NCBI GenBank assembly: GCA_963691885.1
Contig: OY829843.1
Location: 3,100,001 to 3,164,000 of the forward strand
Reading direction: 5' to 3'
Length of the DNA stretch: 64,000 bases
Source: G963691885 sp963691885
Lineage (GTDB): Bacteria; Pseudomonadota; Alphaproteobacteria; UBA8366; Aestuariispiraceae
The notes under the pieces were generated by a model that ran no database searches, was not told the DNA's origin, and saw only the letters and a program-made list of their open reading frames with translations. The translations under genes were made by a program, and so were the position numbers. Below, one piece after another: positions 8,342 to 17,915 of the stretch (position 1 is the first letter of the stretch; the number at the start of each line of letters is the position of its first letter).

Positions 8342-9544
8342 ATGAGACGGATATTGGGAATTGCTATATTGGCTGTTGGCACGGCTGTTTTACCGGTCCT
8401 GTCCGGGGCCGCGCTTGCCCAAGGACGGGCAGCACCTGTACAGGTTGATGAGGTAATATCGGGCCCGCTGTCCCAGACAGTGCCAGTGTTAGGCCGCCTG
8501 GTTCCCAAGCAAAGAGGCGTTGTCGCAGCGTTGACCGGGGGTCCCGTTCGGGAAATCACCGTTGATGTCGGTGACAGAGTGACCCGGGGTGATGTCATCC
8601 TGCGAATTGATACTGATCGGATGGAGCAGCGCCGCAAGCTTGAGGCCGCCCGTGTGACAGAGGCGCGCGCGCGGGTCCGTACCGCGCGGGCCAATCTGGA
8701 ACAGGCGCGTCTTGAACTGGATCGGTTTGAGAAACTCCGCAACTCAGCCGCGTTTTCTCAGGCGCGCTATGAGGATCAGGTCAGTGCCGTTGCCTCGCGC
8801 GAGAGTGAAGTTGCCGAGGCTCTGGCCGTCGTTAACAGCGCGCAGGCCGATCTCGAACTGATGGAGATTGACGTGCGCCTCTCCGATGTGCTGGCGCCCT
8901 ATGATGGTGTTGTAGTGACCCGGCATGCCGAGGCAGGGTCCTATCTGGCGATTGGCGATCCCGTTGTGACGATTGTGAATGACAAGGATCTGGAGATTGA
9001 GGCAGATGTTCCCACGTTGCGGGTGCGCGGTTTGCGCGAAGGGCGTGCTGTGGAGGCTGAACTCTCTCAACAGGGAAAACTGGATGCCTTCGTCAGGGCT
9101 GTGGTGCCGGAAGAAAATGCGCTGACCAGAACGCGTATTGTCCGGTTCAGTCTGGCGCTGGACCAGGTCAACAATCAGCCGGGTATCGGTTTGGCGGCCA
9201 ATCAGACAATCACCGTTTTCATCCCGGTTGGGGAAGCGAAATCAGTCGTCTCCGTTCATAAGGATGCTGTCATTGCGCGCGGCAATGGCTTTTCTGTCTT
9301 CACGGTTTCAGACGGTAAGGCGGCACCCAGGCCCGTTACATTGGGCGAGGCGATCGGCGGCCGGTTTGAGGTAATTGACGGGCTGGCCCCGGGTGAGCTG
9401 GTTGTCGTTCGCGGGAATGAACGTTTGCGTCCAGGCCAGGCTGTCACCTTTCCCGGTATGGCGCCTCCGCCAGAAACTTCCGGCGCTAAACCCGACCAGC
9501 CGGCGGCGGGCGCATCTAAACCAAGTGCCGAAAAAGCCAGCTGA
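8342..9544 (+). CDS. RND efflux periplasmic adaptor (membrane fusion protein)
   Basis: The 400-residue protein links an inner-membrane RND pump to an outer-membrane channel. It begins with a signal peptide (MRRILGIAILAVGTAVLPVL, probable cleavage after ALA at residue 26). A lipoyl-like half-motif (VGDRVTRGDVILRIDTDRME), a coiled-coil hairpin rich in Arg/Glu/Ala (about 100-160), the second lipoyl half (APYDGVVVTRHAEAGSYL) and a beta-barrel domain follow. The C-terminal tail is rich in Pro, Ala and Lys. It is followed after 55 bases by the pump gene; no outer-membrane factor gene is adjacent. Substrate unknown. Confidence 0.92.
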   Translation: MRRILGIAILAVGTAVLPVLSGAALAQGRAAPVQVDEVISGPLSQTVPVLGRLVPKQRGVVAALTGGPVREITVDVGDRVTRGDVILRIDTDRMEQRRKLEAARVTEARARVRTARANLEQARLELDRFEKLRNSAAFSQARYEDQVSAVASRESEVAEALAVVNSAQADLELMEIDVRLSDVLAPYDGVVVTRHAEAGSYLAIGDPVVTIVNDKDLEIEADVPTLRVRGLREGRAVEAELSQQGKLDAFVRAVVPEENALTRTRIVRFSLALDQVNNQPGIGLAANQTITVFIPVGEAKSVVSVHKDAVIARGNGFSVFTVSDGKAAPRPVTLGEAIGGRFEVIDGLAPGELVVVRGNERLRPGQAVTFPGMAPPPETSGAKPDQPAAGASKPSAEKAS

Positions 9545-9599
9545 CGGCCATTCGGCGGACAGGCTGCGATCATAGTGACGAACAGGAATTGAGACGGTT

Positions 9600-12500
9600 A
9601 TGGATCTAATTCGCATATCTATCGAGCGGCCTGTCGCTGTTGTTTCGGCCGTTCTGATGGTGATTATGTTTGGCATTGTCGCCGCCAGCTCAATTCCCAT
9701 CCAGCTGGCACCTGATGTTCGAAAGCCGGTAATCACGGTCAATACGAACTGGTTTGGTGCCTCACCGGTGGAAGTTGAACGCGAAATCGTCAACAAGCAG
9801 GAAGAAGTTCTGCAAGGTCTCGAAGGGCTAGAGCGTATTACCAGTCGGGCGCAAAGCGGGCGGGCCGTCGTAACCCTGGAATTCGGCGTGGCCACCGATA
9901 TGAGCCGGGCTTTGTTGCTGACCTCTAAAAGGCTTGACCGGGTCAATGGTTACCCTGATGAGGCAGATGAACCCAGCCTCGGTACATCGGGCAGCGAAGA
10001 TAACCCAATTGCCTGGTTCCGGATTATTGCCGCACCCGGCAATGACAGATCGATCCATGAGTTTGGCGACTTCGTTGAAGATGTCGTGAAAGAACGTCTT
10101 GAGCGGGTTGAGGGCGTTGCCGACGTGAACGTCTTTGGTGGTGGTCCGCGCGAAGTTCATATCACCGTCGACCCTGAGTTGATGGCCCAATACGGTTTGA
10201 CCGTGACAGATGTCGCAAACACGCTGCGCCGGGCGAATGCTTCTGTTTCCGGCGGCGATGTGGACGAGGGGAAGCGACGCTACATCGTTCGCACCGAAAA
10301 CGATCTGATTGAACCGGGCCAGATTGCGTCCGTCGTGTTGCGCTCCTGGAGCGATGAGACAACCGGGCGGGTCAGCCGTGTGACCCTTGGGGATCTTGCA
10401 ACGGTGGACTTCGGATACCGCAGTCCAACCGCCACCATCCGTGCAAACGGCAATTACGCGATCGCTTTGAATGCGACGCGGGAAACCGGTGCGAATGTTA
10501 TTGAAACGATGAAAGGCATTCGGGTCGCCGTTGAAGAACTTAACGAGTTCGGGCTGCCTCAGGCGCAATTGCGGATGGTCCAGGTCTATGACGAGACGAC
10601 CTATATCAACAGCGCCATCGATCTTGTAACCCAGAATATCTGGACCGGCGGTGTACTCGCCGCGGCGGTATTGATGATCTTCCTCAGGTCCGTTCGGGCG
10701 ACCGCCGTGATTGCCTTGGCAATTCCGGTTTCCGTCATCGCCTCCTTCGTTGCAATGGCAGCGCTAGGGCGGTCCCTGAATGTGGTCAGTCTGGCCGGGA
10801 TTGCTTTTGCGGTTGGTATGGTTGTCGACGCGGCTATCGTGGTGCTGGAGAATATTTATCGGCTTCGACAAGAGGGGCTGTCGACACGGGAGGCGGCCTA
10901 TAAAGGGGCAAAACAGGTCTGGGGCGCGATTTTTGTTTCCGCCCTGACGACGGTGATGGTGTTCATACCGATCCTGACGATGGAACAGGAAATCGGACAA
11001 TTGTTCCGCGATATCGCGGTTGCGATTTCGGTTTCTGTGCTCTTGTCTCTGGTGGTGTCGATCACCCTTATTCCGGCCTTGTCCAATCGCCTGCTCGGGA
11101 ACCAGATGGGCGATGAGGGCGGTAAGAAATTTGCGGATTACTTCCCGTTCAACCTGATTGCCTGGATCTATAACCACAGCATCGGGCCGATCCTGAACGG
11201 AATAGGACGGGGTTTTGGCGCCTTGATCATGGGGATGACGCGGGTGGTTACGGCAAACCGTTTCCTGGCCCTTGTCTTTGTATCCTTTGTAACCGCCGGG
11301 GCCGGGGCAACCGCCTATACCCTTTTGCCGGATACGGATTACCTGCCGTCGGGTAACCGGAACCTAATGTTCGGCGTCGTCTTCCCGCCGCCTGGCTATA
11401 ACCTGAAAACAATGGAAGAAATTGCGCTGAAGGTAGAGAACACCGTCAGTCCATCATTCTCTTGGGAGACGGGCGCAGAATCTGCGCCGGGCGAACCTCC
11501 CAAAATGGAAAATTTTTTCTTTGTTGCCACACAGGCACGGACATTTGTGGGCGCCAGCGCGGTTGATCCCTTGCGCGCGTCTGAATTGCAACCCTTGCTC
11601 CAGCGCGGCATTGCGGGTGAACCTGGAACTTTTGGTTTCTTCCGCCAGACTTCTCTGTTCGGCCGCGGCATCGGCGGGGCCGGCTCCGTGGATCTGGATA
11701 TTTCCGGGCCTGAGCTGGAAGTGGTCATGGGTTATGCACAGGAGGCGTTTGGCCGGATTGGCCAGATTTTCCCGAGACAGGAGGGTTATCAGGTCAGACC
11801 TTTGCCAGCACTCACGCTCGGCGCGCCGGAAGTGCGCGTTTTGCCCGATGCAGTGGCGCTGTCTGACAACGGTATTTCTGCGCTGGATCTGGGCAATACG
11901 GTCGATGCTTTCAACGATGGATTGCGGGTTGATGAGCTGACCGTTGGTGGTGAGTTGATCGATCTGATGCTTAAGGGGCCTGATTTCAACGTTCTTGAAA
12001 CGCAGGGGATTGGCGCCCTGCCGGTCGTCACGCGGTCGGGAACGATTATTCCGGTGGATTCCGTTGCGCGGGTGCGGGTGACGTCAGGTCCGACCCAAAT
12101 CCGTCATGTCGAACGCCGCCGGACTGTCACACTGCAGATCAGCAAACCAAAAGACGCGGCGTTGGGTACGGTGCTGCAGCGCCTGGAAGCAGAGGTCCTG
12201 GAACCGATGCAGGAAAATGGCCTGGCACCTGGTGTTCAGATGCGTTTGTCGGGCAGTGCGGACAAGCTGTCTGAAGCCGTTGAGATCATGCAACTGGACC
12301 TGCTATTTGCGCTTGTCATCGTTTTTCTGGTTATGGCGGTTCTCTTTGAGAGTTTCCTGTATCCGCTGATCATTGTGTTTTCAGTACCCCTTGCGATGGC
12401 AGGTGGTGTTATAGGTCTGCGGGTTCTGAACATCTGGGAAATTCAGCAACTGGACACCTTGACCATGCTGGGCTTCGTGATTCTGGTCGGCATTGTCGTC

Positions 12501-12845
12501 AACAACGCGATCCTCGTCGTCCATCAGACCCTGTACAATGTCCGGCAGGAAGCAATGGCCGCGCGTGACGCCATTTTGGCGGCGACACAAAACCGATTGC
12601 GGCCGATCTTTATGTCGACCCTGACCAGCGTCTTTGGGATGCTGCCTCTGGTTCTGTTCCCGGGCGCCGGCTCCGAAATCTATAAAGGGTTGGGTTCTGT
12701 TGTGGTCGGTGGCCTGTCACTGTCCGCCGTTCTCACGTTGGCGATTGTGCCACCGCTCCTTGCCCTGTTTTCAGGTGTGATGGACAAGGAACAGACCAAA
12801 CGCGGTGCGGATAAGCCAACGGGCGTTGAGCAACCGGCCGAATAA
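9600..12845 (+). CDS. RND efflux transporter, HAE1 (AcrB-like) family
   Basis: This 1081-residue proton-driven inner-membrane pump has the expected 12 membrane segments and two large periplasmic loops. It begins MDLIRISIERPVAVVSAVLM, typical of the family. The TM4 proton-relay motif reads GMVVDAAIVVLENIYR with Asp410; AcrB has two consecutive aspartates here (407/408), and this protein keeps only the first, as many HAE1 relatives do. The TM10 region carries GFVILVGIVVNNAILVVHQT. It forms a two-gene operon with the preceding adaptor. Drug, metal or lipid specificity cannot be read from the sequence. Confidence 0.93.
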   Translation: MDLIRISIERPVAVVSAVLMVIMFGIVAASSIPIQLAPDVRKPVITVNTNWFGASPVEVEREIVNKQEEVLQGLEGLERITSRAQSGRAVVTLEFGVATDMSRALLLTSKRLDRVNGYPDEADEPSLGTSGSEDNPIAWFRIIAAPGNDRSIHEFGDFVEDVVKERLERVEGVADVNVFGGGPREVHITVDPELMAQYGLTVTDVANTLRRANASVSGGDVDEGKRRYIVRTENDLIEPGQIASVVLRSWSDETTGRVSRVTLGDLATVDFGYRSPTATIRANGNYAIALNATRETGANVIETMKGIRVAVEELNEFGLPQAQLRMVQVYDETTYINSAIDLVTQNIWTGGVLAAAVLMIFLRSVRATAVIALAIPVSVIASFVAMAALGRSLNVVSLAGIAFAVGMVVDAAIVVLENIYRLRQEGLSTREAAYKGAKQVWGAIFVSALTTVMVFIPILTMEQEIGQLFRDIAVAISVSVLLSLVVSITLIPALSNRLLGNQMGDEGGKKFADYFPFNLIAWIYNHSIGPILNGIGRGFGALIMGMTRVVTANRFLALVFVSFVTAGAGATAYTLLPDTDYLPSGNRNLMFGVVFPPPGYNLKTMEEIALKVENTVSPSFSWETGAESAPGEPPKMENFFFVATQARTFVGASAVDPLRASELQPLLQRGIAGEPGTFGFFRQTSLFGRGIGGAGSVDLDISGPELEVVMGYAQEAFGRIGQIFPRQEGYQVRPLPALTLGAPEVRVLPDAVALSDNGISALDLGNTVDAFNDGLRVDELTVGGELIDLMLKGPDFNVLETQGIGALPVVTRSGTIIPVDSVARVRVTSGPTQIRHVERRRTVTLQISKPKDAALGTVLQRLEAEVLEPMQENGLAPGVQMRLSGSADKLSEAVEIMQLDLLFALVIVFLVMAVLFESFLYPLIIVFSVPLAMAGGVIGLRVLNIWEIQQLDTLTMLGFVILVGIVVNNAILVVHQTLYNVRQEAMAARDAILAATQNRLRPIFMSTLTSVFGMLPLVLFPGAGSEIYKGLGSVVVGGLSLSAVLTLAIVPPLLALFSGVMDKEQTKRGADKPTGVEQPAE

Positions 12846-13156
12846 GAGGCTTTCAAACAGAGCTTTTACGAATGTGCCGCTCCTCGCGGTTTCACATGCG
12901 ATTTTGGTTGTCTGATGCCAAGAATCTATCACAATGAATAATTATGCTAATTATTTATAACTATTTATTAAACCCGTCTACCCTTTTATTCTGAACTAAT
13001 GGCATTTTTTCGTTATTTTTAATGAATAAATTCAATATGTGATGCATTGTAATTTTAGCGAATACAGAAGGTTCGTCGAAATTTTTAAACAAGTGTAATG
13101 CAGTAATTATTGAAAGTCGTTTTTGAAAAATTGATTGTACGTAGAGGAGATTGGTT
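12846..13156. other. AT-rich intergenic region before the ArsR-type gene
   Basis: About 310 bases without a convincing gene. From about 12930 to 13140 the base composition is strikingly AT-rich (for example TAATTATTTATAAC and TTTTTAATGAATAAA) against a GC-rich background. A short open frame on the minus strand (12961-13221) overlaps the ArsR-type gene and has no recognisable features. ATGCAGTAAT at 13098-13107 matches, in reverse complement, the start of the palindrome at 49983. The region probably holds the promoter and operator of the regulator gene. Confidence 0.5.
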
Positions 13157-13501
13157 ATGGCTAAAGGCACATTGGAAGAATGCTTGAATGATGTTGTCAC
13201 GCTGTTGAAAGCGGTTGGCAATGATCGCCGCTTCGAGATTGTTTATTTTCTTGCAGAGGGGGAAAGAGCGGTTGGTGAGCTTGAAGAAATGGTCGGGCTC
13301 TCGCAAAGCGCTCTGTCCCAGCATCTTGCCCGGCTCCGGAGGGATGGCCTGGTAACAACGCGGCGTGATGCGCAACGTATTTATTACTCCATTAAGGATT
13401 CACGGGTGACGGATTTAATCCATTCTCTTGCGGAAATTCACAACATGCTGCTTCCCGGGCGCAGCAACCGCAAATCATCCCGTATGGCCCGCTCAGCGTA
13501 A
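13157..13501 (+). CDS. ArsR/SmtB family transcriptional regulator (BigR/SqrR-like group)
   Basis: A 114-residue winged-helix repressor. The recognition region VGLSQSALSQHLARLRRDGL and the wing TTRRDAQRIYYSI are classic, and the segment GNDRRFEIVYFLAEGERAVG resembles the BigR/SqrR/YgaV sulfide- or redox-sensing branch. Those proteins use two conserved cysteines; here the alpha-2 cysteine position is Tyr and the only cysteine is Cys9, so the signal is unclear. The usual ELCVCDL metal site is also absent. The ATG at 13157 has a good GAGGAG site at 13144-13149; the TTG at 13151 is too close to it. It is monocistronic, so it may regulate itself or distant genes. Confidence 0.88.
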   Translation: MAKGTLEECLNDVVTLLKAVGNDRRFEIVYFLAEGERAVGELEEMVGLSQSALSQHLARLRRDGLVTTRRDAQRIYYSIKDSRVTDLIHSLAEIHNMLLPGRSNRKSSRMARSA

Positions 13502-13507
13502 TTGGTT

Positions 13508-13538
13508 GGGTGTGTTCTCCCTTTGCGGGAGGGCACCC
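13508..13538 (+). terminator. hairpin after the ArsR-type gene, possible terminator
   Basis: GTGTTCTCCC (13512-13521) pairs with GGGAGGGCAC (13527-13536) around a five-base loop, with two G-U pairs. It starts 11 bases after the stop codon. There is no run of T after it, so termination efficiency is doubtful. Confidence 0.35.
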
Positions 13539-13681
13539 CAATTCTCTGTCAGTGTTTTCCGAACCGCTTGACCCAATTGTAAAATCGAAGTTTTGCGTCC
13601 TGCGCTGAAAGCATATATCCTATTTCTAGTGTAGAAACTTACAGTGTGGAAACGCATAGCGAGGCAGGGAGTCTTGAGGCC

Positions 13682-14821
13682 ATGGTTGGCAATCTCAGCA
13701 AGGATGATGTTGTTCGCCTAATGAAGGATCCGTCCGCCGAGAACCGGTCGGTTACGGCGGAAAAGATTGCGACCCAGTTCAGTGAAGGGGCGCTGAATGA
13801 TTCTGAAAGCAAGCTGGCTGAGGAGATTTTTTCCATCATGGTGCGGGATGCGGAAACCCGTGTCCGTGAAGCTCTCGCGCAGAATTTGCGATATGCCAGC
13901 CATCTTCCCCATGATACCGCGGTTAAACTTGCCAATGATTTGAGCGATTCCGTTGCTATTCCAATGATCGAGTCTTCGTCTGTACTCTCGGACGAGGACC
14001 TTATCGAGATTGTTCGGACCCAGAGCGCGGACCGGCAAATAGCGATTGCTGAACGCCCGGTTGTCAGCGAGAACGTGTCTGATGCGATTGTGGATTACGG
14101 AAACGGGGATGCGGTTGTGTCCCTGGTCTCAAACCCCGGTGCCCAGATTTCTGGCGCGACCCTGGTCAAGGTTGTCGACAAACACGGCGATGACGAACGC
14201 ATTCACGAACCGCTGGTCCATCGTGAAAACCTGCCGGTGCTTGTTGCTGAAAAACTGGTCGCCAAGATTTCCGACGATCTGCAGGCCTATCTTGTAGCAA
14301 ATCACGATTTGCCGGAAGAGGTGGCAACAGATCTTATCCTGCAAAGCCGGGAACGCGCGACGGTTGGCCTGTTGTCAACAACATCGAGTGAAGCGGAACT
14401 GGATTCCCTCATTCGACAATTGCACCGCAGTAACCGCCTGACACCCTCAATTATCCTGCGCGCGCTCTGCGTCGGCGATCTGGCGTTCTTTGAAGCGTCG
14501 ATTGCATTCCTATCAGAGATACCCGTTACCAACGCGCGCATCCTGATTTATGATGAGGGAGCGCTCGGCTTTAAATCGCTCTTTGCAAAGGCGGGGCTAC
14601 CGAAAAAATTGTTCCCTGCTTTCCGGTCCGCGCTGGATCTGAATATGGATACAGAGCGTGAAAGAACGGATGACGACCCAGAGCAACTTGTGCGCCGGAT
14701 GCTTGAGCATGTTCTGACATCGCCTGAAAATGCCGACGATGAGTATGGCGTGGAGAATGTTGATTATCTGTTGGCCAAGTTCAACAGGATCGAAAAGCCC
14801 CGCGACGAAGCGGCATTCTGA
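13682..14821 (+). CDS. DUF2336 domain-containing protein
   Basis: A soluble, helical, acidic protein of about 379 residues. The repeated pattern of short helices (for example DAETRVREALAQNLRYASHL and PHDTAVKLANDLSDSVAIPM) is HEAT-like and typical of DUF2336 proteins, which are abundant in alphaproteobacteria and mostly uncharacterised. I prefer the ATG at 13682, which has GGGAG upstream; a GTG at 13646 in the same frame lacks a binding site and would add 12 residues. It is probably transcribed alone. The convergent HAD-hydrolase gene follows 23 bases later. Function is unknown; a signalling role is often suspected for this family. Confidence 0.8.
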   Translation: MVGNLSKDDVVRLMKDPSAENRSVTAEKIATQFSEGALNDSESKLAEEIFSIMVRDAETRVREALAQNLRYASHLPHDTAVKLANDLSDSVAIPMIESSSVLSDEDLIEIVRTQSADRQIAIAERPVVSENVSDAIVDYGNGDAVVSLVSNPGAQISGATLVKVVDKHGDDERIHEPLVHRENLPVLVAEKLVAKISDDLQAYLVANHDLPEEVATDLILQSRERATVGLLSTTSSEAELDSLIRQLHRSNRLTPSIILRALCVGDLAFFEASIAFLSEIPVTNARILIYDEGALGFKSLFAKAGLPKKLFPAFRSALDLNMDTERERTDDDPEQLVRRMLEHVLTSPENADDEYGVENVDYLLAKFNRIEKPRDEAAF

Positions 14822-14844
14822 CCTCTAAACTCAATGAAGACGTG

Positions 14845-15507
14845 TTAGGACAGGCCGATTGCTTCGGCAAGATGCCGCATGTCTGAAATGATCGTGGTGC
14901 CGTCCGGGAAGAAATGCTTAACACCATCTGGTGCGATCCCGACAAACGGTACATTGGTGACCTTTGCCGCGTCATGGTCGGTGATCGCGTCCCCCACCAT
15001 GACGGTTCGCGGCGGTTGGAAAGGGCCAACTGACAAAAAATGCCGAATGGCATCGTCCTTGCTGATCGGTGATCCCCTGACCTCTGAAAAATGCGCCGTG
15101 ATGTTGCGGCGGTTTGTGATCCGCTGTAGCTCAGGCTCAGGCGTTCCCGAAATGATGAAGAATGGTATTTCTGACGAATAGGCCTCTAGAAACTCCAGGG
15201 CGCCCGGGAGATAGGCGGTGTTTACAACCTTTTCCTCAACGAGATCCGAATAGGTCTGACACAGTTTTTCAATCGACGCGTCATCCCTTTTCCTGCCAAG
15301 AATCTCTTCTTCAAAATGGATAAATTTGTACCGGCGCGCCATGCCACCATGATAACGTTGATAGGCCTCTACGGCGTCAACAACATCCGGCCCATAGTCC
15401 TTATACATATCGCGGAAAGCCTCGACTTTGAGTTCTACAGAATCGACAATCACACCATCAAAGTCGAAAAAAATGGCATCAACCGGCTTGTTGTGAGGTT
15501 CCAACAC
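14845..15507 (-). CDS. HAD superfamily hydrolase (phosphoglycolate phosphatase-like)
   Basis: The 220-residue protein carries the HAD motifs in order: nucleophile and acid/base DFDGVIVDS (Asp15, Asp17), motif II in ISGTPEPE, a lysine before the last motif, and the Mg-binding acidic pair in GDAITDHDAAK. A helical cap domain lies between motifs I and II (about 25-90). Such enzymes hydrolyse small phosphate monoesters (sugar phosphates, phosphoglycolate); specificity cannot be assigned. It lies convergent with the DUF2336 gene and divergent from mgsA. Confidence 0.85.
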   Translation of the reverse strand: MLEPHNKPVDAIFFDFDGVIVDSVELKVEAFRDMYKDYGPDVVDAVEAYQRYHGGMARRYKFIHFEEEILGRKRDDASIEKLCQTYSDLVEEKVVNTAYLPGALEFLEAYSSEIPFFIISGTPEPELQRITNRRNITAHFSEVRGSPISKDDAIRHFLSVGPFQPPRTVMVGDAITDHDAAKVTNVPFVGIAPDGVKHFFPDGTTIISDMRHLAEAIGLS

Positions 15508-15666
15508 GTTCCTTGACCTGCTATCTACTACTGCCCTTGCGCTGGGGGACGGTATTACATCCGCCCCTTGATTGAAATCGCTGAAAGTTCGGGTCCTGCC
15601 CCGAAAAGACCTTATCTGGCGCTAATTTGGTTTTTTTGCCGCTGGGACAGAACGGAAAAGGACACA

Positions 15667-16107
15667 ATGCCTCGCGTAGAAACGATTGCGGTTGTCGCCC
15701 ATGATGCGAAGAAAAACGCACTTGTCGACTGGATCCAACTGCATCATGCCCGATTTGCCGGCCGTCGTATTGTGGCGACGGGAACAACCGGACGCATGAT
15801 CAAGGATGCCTGTCCCGATCTGGCGGTTGTGGCGCTGAAAAGTGGCCCGCTCGGCGGGGATCAGCAATTGGGCTCTATGATCGCAAATGGGGAGCTGGAT
15901 ATCCTTGTGTTCTTCACCGACCCGATGACACCGATGCCCCATGTTGTTGATGTAAAAGCGCTCACCCGATTGGCGGTATTGTACGATGTTGCGACCGCAT
16001 GCAATCAATCAACGGCGGACTTCATCATTCATTCACCGCTCTTTGAAGAGGGTTATCAGAAGCAACCACCCGATGTTTCGGCCTATGTGAACCGCGCCAT
16101 ACCATAG
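15667..16107 (+). CDS. mgsA: methylglyoxal synthase
   Basis: This 146-residue enzyme converts dihydroxyacetone phosphate to methylglyoxal and phosphate, a bypass that relieves sugar-phosphate overload. Catalytic features are present: the phosphate-binding AHDAKK (residues 11-16) and TGTTGRMI (39-46), the catalytic Asp65 in GPLGGDQQ, Asp85 in FFTDPMTPMPH and His92. The ATG at 15667 gives the family length (E. coli 152); an in-frame upstream start at 15568 would add an unlikely 33-residue extension. The next gene, KDPG aldolase, also works in central sugar breakdown. Confidence 0.94.
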   Translation: MPRVETIAVVAHDAKKNALVDWIQLHHARFAGRRIVATGTTGRMIKDACPDLAVVALKSGPLGGDQQLGSMIANGELDILVFFTDPMTPMPHVVDVKALTRLAVLYDVATACNQSTADFIIHSPLFEEGYQKQPPDVSAYVNRAIP

Positions 16108-16146
16108 GGCGTATCGATTAATGCGTATCAGTTAAAGGTAAAGACA

Positions 16147-16776
16147 ATGACGATGACGACCCATGAGGTCATGACGACCGCGCCGGTGATTCCGGTTGTT
16201 ACCCTGAATTCCGTGGAAGAAGCAGTGCCGCTCGCAAGGGCGCTGGCTCTCGGCGGGTTGTCTGTCATTGAAGTCACCCTCCGGACAGAAGCAGGCTTGC
16301 CGGGAATTGCAGCGATCGCGCGGGAACTGCCCGAAGTTATTGTTGGCGCCGGCACAGTGCTGACCCCTGAACAGGCCAATGAGTGTCGCGACGCGGGGTC
16401 ACAATTTCTGGTGTCACCGGGGACGACCGAAACGCTTATGGCGCATTTCATGTCAATGGATATCGGGATACTGCCGGGTGCCGCTACCTCCAGCGAGGTG
16501 ATGCGCCTTCGCGAATGCGGGTTTTACCGACAGAAATTTTTCCCTGCTGGTGCTGCTGGCGGGGCATCGATGCTGAAATCCTGGTCAGCCCCGATTGCGG
16601 ATGTTGCCTTCTGTCCAACAGGCGGCATCAGTCTGGAAAACGCGAAAACCTATCTAGACCTGCCCAATGTATTGTGTGTCGGTGGTTCCTGGGTCACGCC
16701 GTCTGATGCGGTAAAGGAGGGCGACTGGGCACAGATTGAGCGTCTGGCCAGAGATGCCCGGGAGGCCCTGACATGA
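16147..16776 (+). CDS. eda: 2-dehydro-3-deoxy-6-phosphogluconate (KDPG) aldolase
   Basis: The 209-residue class I aldolase splits KDPG into pyruvate and glyceraldehyde 3-phosphate in the Entner-Doudoroff pathway. The Schiff-base lysine is Lys130 in YRQKFFPA, and the general acid/base and binding residues are in IEVTLRT (Glu42, Arg46). Other signatures are GAGTVLTPEQ and CPTGGIS. The start at 16147 has AAAGGTAAAG upstream; an ATG at 16171 would also give a full domain. Its stop overlaps the start of the ChaN-like gene by four bases (ATGA), suggesting translational coupling. Edd is not in this window. Confidence 0.94.
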   Translation: MTMTTHEVMTTAPVIPVVTLNSVEEAVPLARALALGGLSVIEVTLRTEAGLPGIAAIARELPEVIVGAGTVLTPEQANECRDAGSQFLVSPGTTETLMAHFMSMDIGILPGAATSSEVMRLRECGFYRQKFFPAGAAGGASMLKSWSAPIADVAFCPTGGISLENAKTYLDLPNVLCVGGSWVTPSDAVKEGDWAQIERLARDAREALT

Positions 16777-17786
16777 AAGCACTCTTGAACCGAACTCTTT
16801 TGATGTTTTCGCTCGCGCTTGCGGCCCTGGCCGCGGGAACAGCGCAAGGGCAGGATACATCCTGGCAGGATAAACCATGGGAAAACTGGGAAACCAAAGC
16901 GCAGGCCGACAACCCGCTTGTAGGACTGGTTTGGTCTGTACGGGCGCGTGGTTTCATCCGGCCCGAGGATCTGATCAGCGATATATCCGGTGTTCGTCAC
17001 GTCCTGATCGGGGAAAAACACGACAATCCTGATCATCACCGCCTACAAGCCTGGATTCTTTCGCAGAGCGCCAATGCGGGGGATCAGGTTGCTTTTGAGA
17101 TGGTGCCAGAGTCTTTTGAGGAGGACATGCTGGCCAGTTGGTCTGATGAGGCGGATCTAAACGCATTTGCAAAGACGCTGAAATGGGAAGAACGTGGCTG
17201 GTATCAGTTCGAGATTTATCGCCCCATCTTTGAAGCCATGCAGCAGAAGTCAGCCTTACCAGCCGCAGGCGCGACAGATCGCGAGATTGAGCGTAAAGCA
17301 TCCCAAACGAGTTTTGATGATCTGGTCGGCGCACCCCGTGCCCTTGAGATGGCGCTCAGTCAGCCGATACCCGGTCGCTTCATGAAAGAACTTCGAAAGT
17401 CCATTGTCGAAGGTCATTGCAACATGATGGAGGCCAAAGACACTGACCCGATCGTTAATGTACAGCGCGTTCGGGACGCGTTTCTAGCAAACGGGCTGAT
17501 GTCACCGGGACCGCAGCGGCGGTTTCTGATTACGGGCAACGGTCATATTCGACGCGATTATGGGGTTCCCTTCTATCTGCGCCTGCGCGGTGAATCCGCG
17601 GGAGATGTGGTCAGCATCGGCATCGTCGAAGTGGCTGAAGGGGAGGAGTCGCCGCGTCAGTATTTCAGCTTTACCGGAATGGGATCTCCGACGCTGGACT
17701 ATGTCTGGTTCACGCCGCGCGTGGATGATCTTGATCCTTGCGAAAAATTCGCTGAGCAACTCAAGAAGATCAAGAAGTCGAATTGA
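16773..17786 (+). CDS. ChaN family (haem-binding/iron-regulated type) exported protein
   Basis: A 337-residue protein with a signal peptide (MKALLNRTLLMFSLALAALA, probable cleavage after AQG) and a ChaN/DUF399 domain: HVLIGEKHDNPDHHRLQAWI near residue 75, then QVAFEMVPES and WEERGWYQF. Campylobacter ChaN binds haem pairs and is linked to iron uptake; other members are uncharacterised. There is no lipobox, so it is probably periplasmic rather than a lipoprotein. The C-terminal quarter adds a charged, beta-rich segment ending in Lys residues. It overlaps eda by four bases, though no functional link is obvious. Confidence 0.78.
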   Translation: MKALLNRTLLMFSLALAALAAGTAQGQDTSWQDKPWENWETKAQADNPLVGLVWSVRARGFIRPEDLISDISGVRHVLIGEKHDNPDHHRLQAWILSQSANAGDQVAFEMVPESFEEDMLASWSDEADLNAFAKTLKWEERGWYQFEIYRPIFEAMQQKSALPAAGATDREIERKASQTSFDDLVGAPRALEMALSQPIPGRFMKELRKSIVEGHCNMMEAKDTDPIVNVQRVRDAFLANGLMSPGPQRRFLITGNGHIRRDYGVPFYLRLRGESAGDVVSIGIVEVAEGEESPRQYFSFTGMGSPTLDYVWFTPRVDDLDPCEKFAEQLKKIKKSN

Positions 17787-17915
17787 GCGGACGCGCGGTT
17801 CATTCTGCGGTGACGGGATAGCTTGAAGTTGGCCGCAGAACAGGTATCCTGATATAAATCTATGTTCTTGTTGCGTTTTTGGCGCGACATAACCGTGTTT
17901 TATTGGGGTTCTACC

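Noticed and set aside
12961..13221. AT-rich minus-strand frame of 86 codons before and into the ArsR-type gene
   Set aside because: It overlaps the regulator start, has no motif and looks like an accident of AT-rich sequence.
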